Positions 59,786 to 64,000 of a stretch of 64,000 bases of DNA are shown in pieces. Under the pieces are notes generated by a model. It did no database searches and had not been told where the DNA came from. It was given only the letters and a program-made list of their open reading frames with translations. The stretch covers positions 1 to 64,000 of the forward strand of contig NZ_PVEO01000004.1 in assembly GCF_002973595.1 (NCBI RefSeq). Direction: 5' to 3'. A program made the translations under genes and the position numbers. The stretch is from Jejuia pallidilutea (GTDB taxonomy: Bacteria > Bacteroidota > Bacteroidia > Flavobacteriales > Flavobacteriaceae). Each line of letters starts with the position of its first letter. The first letter of the stretch is position 1.

Positions 59786-61243
59786 ATGAAAATATTACAT
59801 AAAATAAAATTTGTTGTTGTGGCACTCATTATCGTGAGTTGCGATGCTAATGAATTTCTGGATATACAGCCGGCTAATAGCAACACACCGCTTTCTTTTT
59901 ACACTAGTGAAAAACAAATTACCGAGGGTGTAAATGCTATTTATAGCACAAATAGAACCATAAATAATGGTCAATGGAGGTTTGGAGAGTTTAGGTCAGA
60001 TAATACTTCTTACCAACGTAATGAAGCAGATAGAGGTGGAACCCCTACCGAAGAGATCGATGAATTTACTATGAATTCTGATAATGGCAACATTTCAAGT
60101 TATTGGAACGCATGGTATGGCGGTATTTTAGACTGTAACCTTGTGTTGAATAACATTGATAATGTAGATTTTGATGATGAAGAGCTTATGAATTCTAGAA
60201 AGGGAGAAGCTTTATTTTTCAGATCTTATTTCTATCTTAATTTAGCACGTTCGTTTGGAGATATTCCCTTTCATAGATTGGTGGCTTCTAGTGTAGACGA
60301 TGCATTTAGTGAGGTGTTTACATCAAGAATTCCAGTAAGTGAGGTATATGAAGAAATACTGGAAGACAACCAAGAGGCAATTAACTACCTACCTGCATCA
60401 TGGCCAAACTCTGAAGTAGGTCGTGCTACTAAAGGTGCAGCACTTATGCTACAGGCAAAAATTTTGATGACTATACAGCGTTATGATGAAGCTATTCCTT
60501 ACTTACGCCAAATGGAAGGCCTTGGGTACAGTATTCTAGGTAATTACGAAATGGTGTTTAACCCAAGCAACAAAAACCACGCAGAATCAGTATTCGAAAT
60601 ACAATTTGATTATGCGAGTGGACAAGCATCTAATTTCCTTGGTCAATTTGTGCCATTCACTAGCGGAAGAGATATTTTAATATTTAACCCTGCAAGTGGT
60701 AGAGCTGGTTTAAACCAACCCACGCAAGATATTATAGATCTTTACCCAGCAGACGATGCGCGTGCCGCAGTAAACATTGCATATAATAGAGGAGAGGCTT
60801 TTGTAAATAAATACAATTATGCGCCTTTGGCTCCAGGACAACAGGATGTTAATTTTCCTATGTTTAGATATGCCGATGCTAGATTAATGCTAGCAGAGTG
60901 TTTAGCGCAAACAGGCAGTTATCAAGCAGGTATAGATATTATAAACAATGAAATACGTCCTAGAACAGGGGTAGCAGCACCAGTTACAGCTACCAGTCAA
61001 GAAGATGCTTTAGAAAAAATTGCTGTAGAACGCAGATTAGAGTTGGCCTTTGAAAACCACCGTTGGTTCGATTTGTTAAGAACAGGTAAAGCTGTAGAAA
61101 CCATGAAAGCACATGGTGAAGATCAAATGGCATTAAAACCACATCTTACAGATGGTTTAGAATACGAAAATATACGAACCCTGTTAGCTATACCTTTTAA
61201 TCAAGTAGATCAATATGGGTATGCGCAAAATCCAGGTTGGTAA
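59786..61243 (+). CDS. susD: SusD/RagB-family glycan-binding lipoprotein
   Basis: A 485-residue surface lipoprotein (lipobox IIVSC, Cys19). The SusD layout is clear: NEFLDIQPANSNTPLSFYTSE at the start, TPR-like helices (EALFFRSYFYLNLARSFGDIPFH; TKGAALMLQAKILMTIQRYDEAI), and the RPRTGV ... VERRLELAFENHRWFDLLRTG block near the C-terminus. It forms the lid over SusC and binds the target glycan. It lies 11 bp after susC; a long hairpin follows before the GH78 gene. Confidence 0.95.
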   Translation: MKILHKIKFVVVALIIVSCDANEFLDIQPANSNTPLSFYTSEKQITEGVNAIYSTNRTINNGQWRFGEFRSDNTSYQRNEADRGGTPTEEIDEFTMNSDNGNISSYWNAWYGGILDCNLVLNNIDNVDFDDEELMNSRKGEALFFRSYFYLNLARSFGDIPFHRLVASSVDDAFSEVFTSRIPVSEVYEEILEDNQEAINYLPASWPNSEVGRATKGAALMLQAKILMTIQRYDEAIPYLRQMEGLGYSILGNYEMVFNPSNKNHAESVFEIQFDYASGQASNFLGQFVPFTSGRDILIFNPASGRAGLNQPTQDIIDLYPADDARAAVNIAYNRGEAFVNKYNYAPLAPGQQDVNFPMFRYADARLMLAECLAQTGSYQAGIDIINNEIRPRTGVAAPVTATSQEDALEKIAVERRLELAFENHRWFDLLRTGKAVETMKAHGEDQMALKPHLTDGLEYENIRTLLAIPFNQVDQYGYAQNPGW

Positions 61244-61271
61244 ACTAATTGTTTGAGTTTTAGTTTTTGTT

Positions 61272-61306
61272 AAAGGTGTTTTTAAATATTATTTAAGAAC
61301 ACCTTT
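61272..61306 (+). terminator. Hairpin between susD and GH78
   Basis: AAAGGTGTT (61272-61280) pairs with AACACCTTT (61298-61306), extended by TTAAAT/ATTTAA after one mismatch. Only a short T-run follows, so it may act as an attenuator or mRNA stabiliser rather than a full terminator. Confidence 0.6.
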
Positions 61307-61364
61307 CTTATACTCAAGAATATTTAGGGTTGCAAATTATAAAAAATCAAAAAAAATCTTTAGA

Positions 61365-64000
61365 ATGAATTACAGAATTATTCCCCTACTATTGATAACA
61401 TGTGCAATAAGCTGCAAAACAGAATCATCAATAAAGATAAAAGATTTAACTGTAGAATATTTAAATAATCCTTTGGGTATAAATAGAACACATCCTTTAC
61501 TGAGCTGGAAACTTTTTTCAGAAGAGAATGGGAAATCTCAGTCTGCTTATCGAGTTTTAATAGCTAGCAGTGAAGCACTTTTAGAAAAAAACGAAGGAGA
61601 TATTTTTGATACTGGAAAAATTATAAGTACTAAAAGTGTTGGTAATAAGTTGCATTTTGAGGCAAATGAATCAAATACAATGTATTATTGGAAAGTGAAA
61701 GTTTGGGACGAAAACAATAATCCCTCATCATTCAGTAATACGCACTTTTGGAAAACAGGATTTTTAAAAGAAAGTGATTGGAAGGCTAAATGGATTTCAA
61801 ATAAGTACAAGACAGTTACTGATAAGCGAGAACCGTTTACACGTTATGATAACTCAAGAGTTTTTGTTGCCGAAGATTCATCAGCTGTATATCTAAGAAA
61901 GGTATTTAAAACAAATGATTCTATAAAAACTGCTACGGTATATGTGTCTGGCTTAGGGTATTACGAGCTCTACCTTAACGGCAGAAAAGTTGGAGATCAC
62001 GTTTTGGATCCTGTTTTCACAGATTATCAAAAAAACGTAAAATATTTGGCGTATAATGTTACCGAACTATTAAAACAAAATAACTTCAATACAGTATCAG
62101 CCATATTAGGTAATGGTTTTTACAATCATACTGAGCGCGACCTTTTTCAGATGGAAAAAGCGAATTGGAAAACACCTCCTAAATTACTTTGTGAAATTAT
62201 TGTGGAATATGAAAGCGGAACAAAAGCGCATATTATCTCAGATGCTACTTGGAAATGGTCTTATGGCCCAATAATTTACAACAGTATTAGAGGTGGTGAA
62301 ACTATAGATGCGCGTATTGATATTAATGGCTGGAACACCTCTAATTTTAAAGATAACGGTTGGCAAAGTGTTACAGAAGTGCCAGCACCTGTAGGTAAAC
62401 TAACTTACCAGTATATGCCGCCTATGCGCGAAACAAAGTCTTTAAAGCCAGATAGTGTGTGGAATCCTAAAAAGGACATTACGGTGTTTGATTTTGGTGA
62501 AAATATAACGGGTTATGCAGATATAAGTGTAAAGGGTGAAGCAGGAAAAGTTGTTAATATTTATTTTAACGAGGTGTTGAATAAAGATGGTTCTTTAAAT
62601 ATAAAGCATAGTTCTGGCCATACTTTTGGACGTTTTCAACACGGTAAATTAATTTTAAGTGAAAAAGAAGTAGATGAATTTGCACCAAGGTTTACATATC
62701 ATGGCTTTAGATATGTGCAAGTAGAGGGGGTTCCAAAAGATGCAATATTAAGTATTGAGGCAAAGTCTGTTCATACAGATTTAAAGGAAGTTGCCTCTTT
62801 TGAAAGTTCTAATCTGCGCCTTAATCAGTTGCATCAAGCTGTAAAACGAACATTACTCAACTCTATTCATAGTATGCCTGGTGAGGAGGCCACAAGAGAA
62901 AAAATGGGATGGACTTTTGACGGTGGTATGAATACTATGGAAACGTATTTTTACAACTTTAATGTTATTAATACTTATAAAAAATATCTTTCAGATTTAA
63001 TAGAGGCTCAAGAATACAATGGCCATATTCCACCAATAGTACCCACTAACGGATGGGGATTTTTAGAAAAAGGTATAACTCAAAAAGATACTATTGTTCA
63101 GTATGACGACCCATGGTGGGGAGGTACTATTGCTTTTGTAGCAAAAGAGCTTTACGAGAATACTGGCGATACTGTAATTGTTAAAAATTCCTATATACCT
63201 ATAAGAGAATATACTGATTTTGTTCTAGATACGGCAATTGATGATATTGTATACTGGTCTTTGGGCGATTGGCTAGATTTAGAGCATAATAAAGATGGAT
63301 GGGGTCCTGGTCTAACATCTGTGGCACTTACCTCAACTGCTGGTCTTTATTACTTGTGTAATATTACATCGCAATTTGCAACTCTTTTAGGAAAAAATGA
63401 GGATGCAAGATTATATGCCGACCATTGTAGGAGAATAAAAAAAGTGTTCAACGAAAAGTTTCTTAATGAAAAAACGGGTTGGTATGATAAGAAGTCTCAA
63501 ACAGGACAGGCTGTAGCTTTGTATTATAACCTTGCGACCAATGATATAAAAGAAAAGGTAGCCCAAAAGCTATTGGAGTCAATACAAAACAATAATTACC
63601 ATACTTCGGTTGGATTTATTGGTGTACGTCCTTTAATTCAGTTTTTATCTAAAAACGGATACAAAGATGTTATGTTTAGGTTATTGATGCAAGAGAAAAG
63701 CCCTGGTTGGTTACATTTTGTTGAAGATGAAAGAAGCACCATGGGAGAAAACCTAAATGCCGAGGGGTATGGTACAAATCATCATCCTTTTGCTGCAAAT
63801 ATTGGTTATTGGTTATTTGAACATCTTAGCGGTTTTAAAACAGATTTTTCTAAAACTCCAACTATTATTTTAAAACCAGGTTTAGAAGTAGATGTTAAAT
63901 GGGTAAAAACATCACATGAAACGCTTTATGGAACAGTAACGAATCATTGGGAAAAAAAAGCAGATAACGTGTCCTATAAAATTGAATTACCTACTAATGT
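61365..64000 (+). CDS. GH78 alpha-L-rhamnosidase-like lipoprotein, cut by right edge
   Basis: An open frame from ATG 61365 to the window end (878 codons, no stop). Lipobox ITCAISC (Cys17). Ig-like N-domain (about 22-130, LTVEYLNNPLGINRTHPLLSWKL), rhamnosidase N-domain (about 175-330, VYVSGLGYYELYLNGRKVGDHVLDP), concanavalin-like domain (about 365-470) and the (alpha/alpha)6 barrel with acid motif EEATREKMGWTFDGG (about 505-520). It differs strongly from the other GH78 (PDRERAQWWGD), so the two probably have different linkage or position preferences. It follows susD on the same strand. Confidence 0.88.
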   Translation, partial: MNYRIIPLLLITCAISCKTESSIKIKDLTVEYLNNPLGINRTHPLLSWKLFSEENGKSQSAYRVLIASSEALLEKNEGDIFDTGKIISTKSVGNKLHFEANESNTMYYWKVKVWDENNNPSSFSNTHFWKTGFLKESDWKAKWISNKYKTVTDKREPFTRYDNSRVFVAEDSSAVYLRKVFKTNDSIKTATVYVSGLGYYELYLNGRKVGDHVLDPVFTDYQKNVKYLAYNVTELLKQNNFNTVSAILGNGFYNHTERDLFQMEKANWKTPPKLLCEIIVEYESGTKAHIISDATWKWSYGPIIYNSIRGGETIDARIDINGWNTSNFKDNGWQSVTEVPAPVGKLTYQYMPPMRETKSLKPDSVWNPKKDITVFDFGENITGYADISVKGEAGKVVNIYFNEVLNKDGSLNIKHSSGHTFGRFQHGKLILSEKEVDEFAPRFTYHGFRYVQVEGVPKDAILSIEAKSVHTDLKEVASFESSNLRLNQLHQAVKRTLLNSIHSMPGEEATREKMGWTFDGGMNTMETYFYNFNVINTYKKYLSDLIEAQEYNGHIPPIVPTNGWGFLEKGITQKDTIVQYDDPWWGGTIAFVAKELYENTGDTVIVKNSYIPIREYTDFVLDTAIDDIVYWSLGDWLDLEHNKDGWGPGLTSVALTSTAGLYYLCNITSQFATLLGKNEDARLYADHCRRIKKVFNEKFLNEKTGWYDKKSQTGQAVALYYNLATNDIKEKVAQKLLESIQNNNYHTSVGFIGVRPLIQFLSKNGYKDVMFRLLMQEKSPGWLHFVEDERSTMGENLNAEGYGTNHHPFAANIGYWLFEHLSGFKTDFSKTPTIILKPGLEVDVKWVKTSHETLYGTVTNHWEKKADNVSYKIELPTN

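Overview
The window looks like chromosome from a marine Flavobacteriia member (Bacteroidota). The reasons are its AT-rich sequence, CTnDOT-type conjugation genes (TraE/F/G/I/J/K/M/N, RteC, BfmA-like), a SusC/SusD pair with many lipoprotein glycoside hydrolases, and -7 boxes of the Bacteroidota type (TAnnTTTG). No rRNA, tRNA or CRISPR array was seen. All family names come from reading motifs; no database search was run.

Layout. (1) 1-867: an integrase-type transposase running off the left edge. (2) 1028-5755: a tightly overlapping type II secretion / pseudopilus operon with two small lipoproteins, a GspC/PilP-like protein, three pseudopilins that share nine-residue leaders ending in K-[IV]-K-A, and GspF. 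(3) About 5.8-38.0 kb: an integrative conjugative element (ICE) backbone. It has ParB, SSB, a probable oriT, a BfmA-like protein, a DUF5712-like relaxase and a coupling protein, then cargo, then RteC, an excisionase-like HTH protein, a replication-initiator-like protein and a DnaC-like ATPase, then more cargo, then an amidase and the tra operon. No integrase is present, so at least one end of the element is outside the window or missing. (4) 38.3-64.0 kb: a polysaccharide utilization locus (PUL) with GH16, two GH2, a GH30-like enzyme, GH43, an esterase, a sulfatase, RhaT, a sugar isomerase and GH78 on the minus strand, divergent from SusC, SusD and a second GH78 that runs off the right edge.

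Two cargo islands sit in the ICE. Cargo A (14.0-21.7 kb) looks like a peptide production and export system: a membrane-anchored TPR/AraC regulator, a 46-residue basic peptide with a Gly5 run, a lipoprotein prolyl oligopeptidase with an altered nucleophile elbow, a C39-peptidase ABC exporter and an HlyD adaptor. A repeated TATAAAT element spaced by two helical turns lies before the peptide gene and again before rteC. This is the best candidate for an undescribed system. Cargo B (24.7-30.3 kb) is a Gabija-like defence operon (OLD nuclease plus UvrD helicase) followed by a PD-(D/E)XK nuclease.

The PUL gene set points to a sulfated, possibly acylated rhamnose- and galactose-containing polysaccharide. 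SusC/SusD would import oligosaccharides, surface and periplasmic hydrolases would trim them, and RhaT plus the isomerase would handle the released deoxysugar. The two divergent PUL promoters share an 18-bp motif (17/18 identical) placed exactly 21 nt from a -7 box on each side, which suggests one regulator for both arms.
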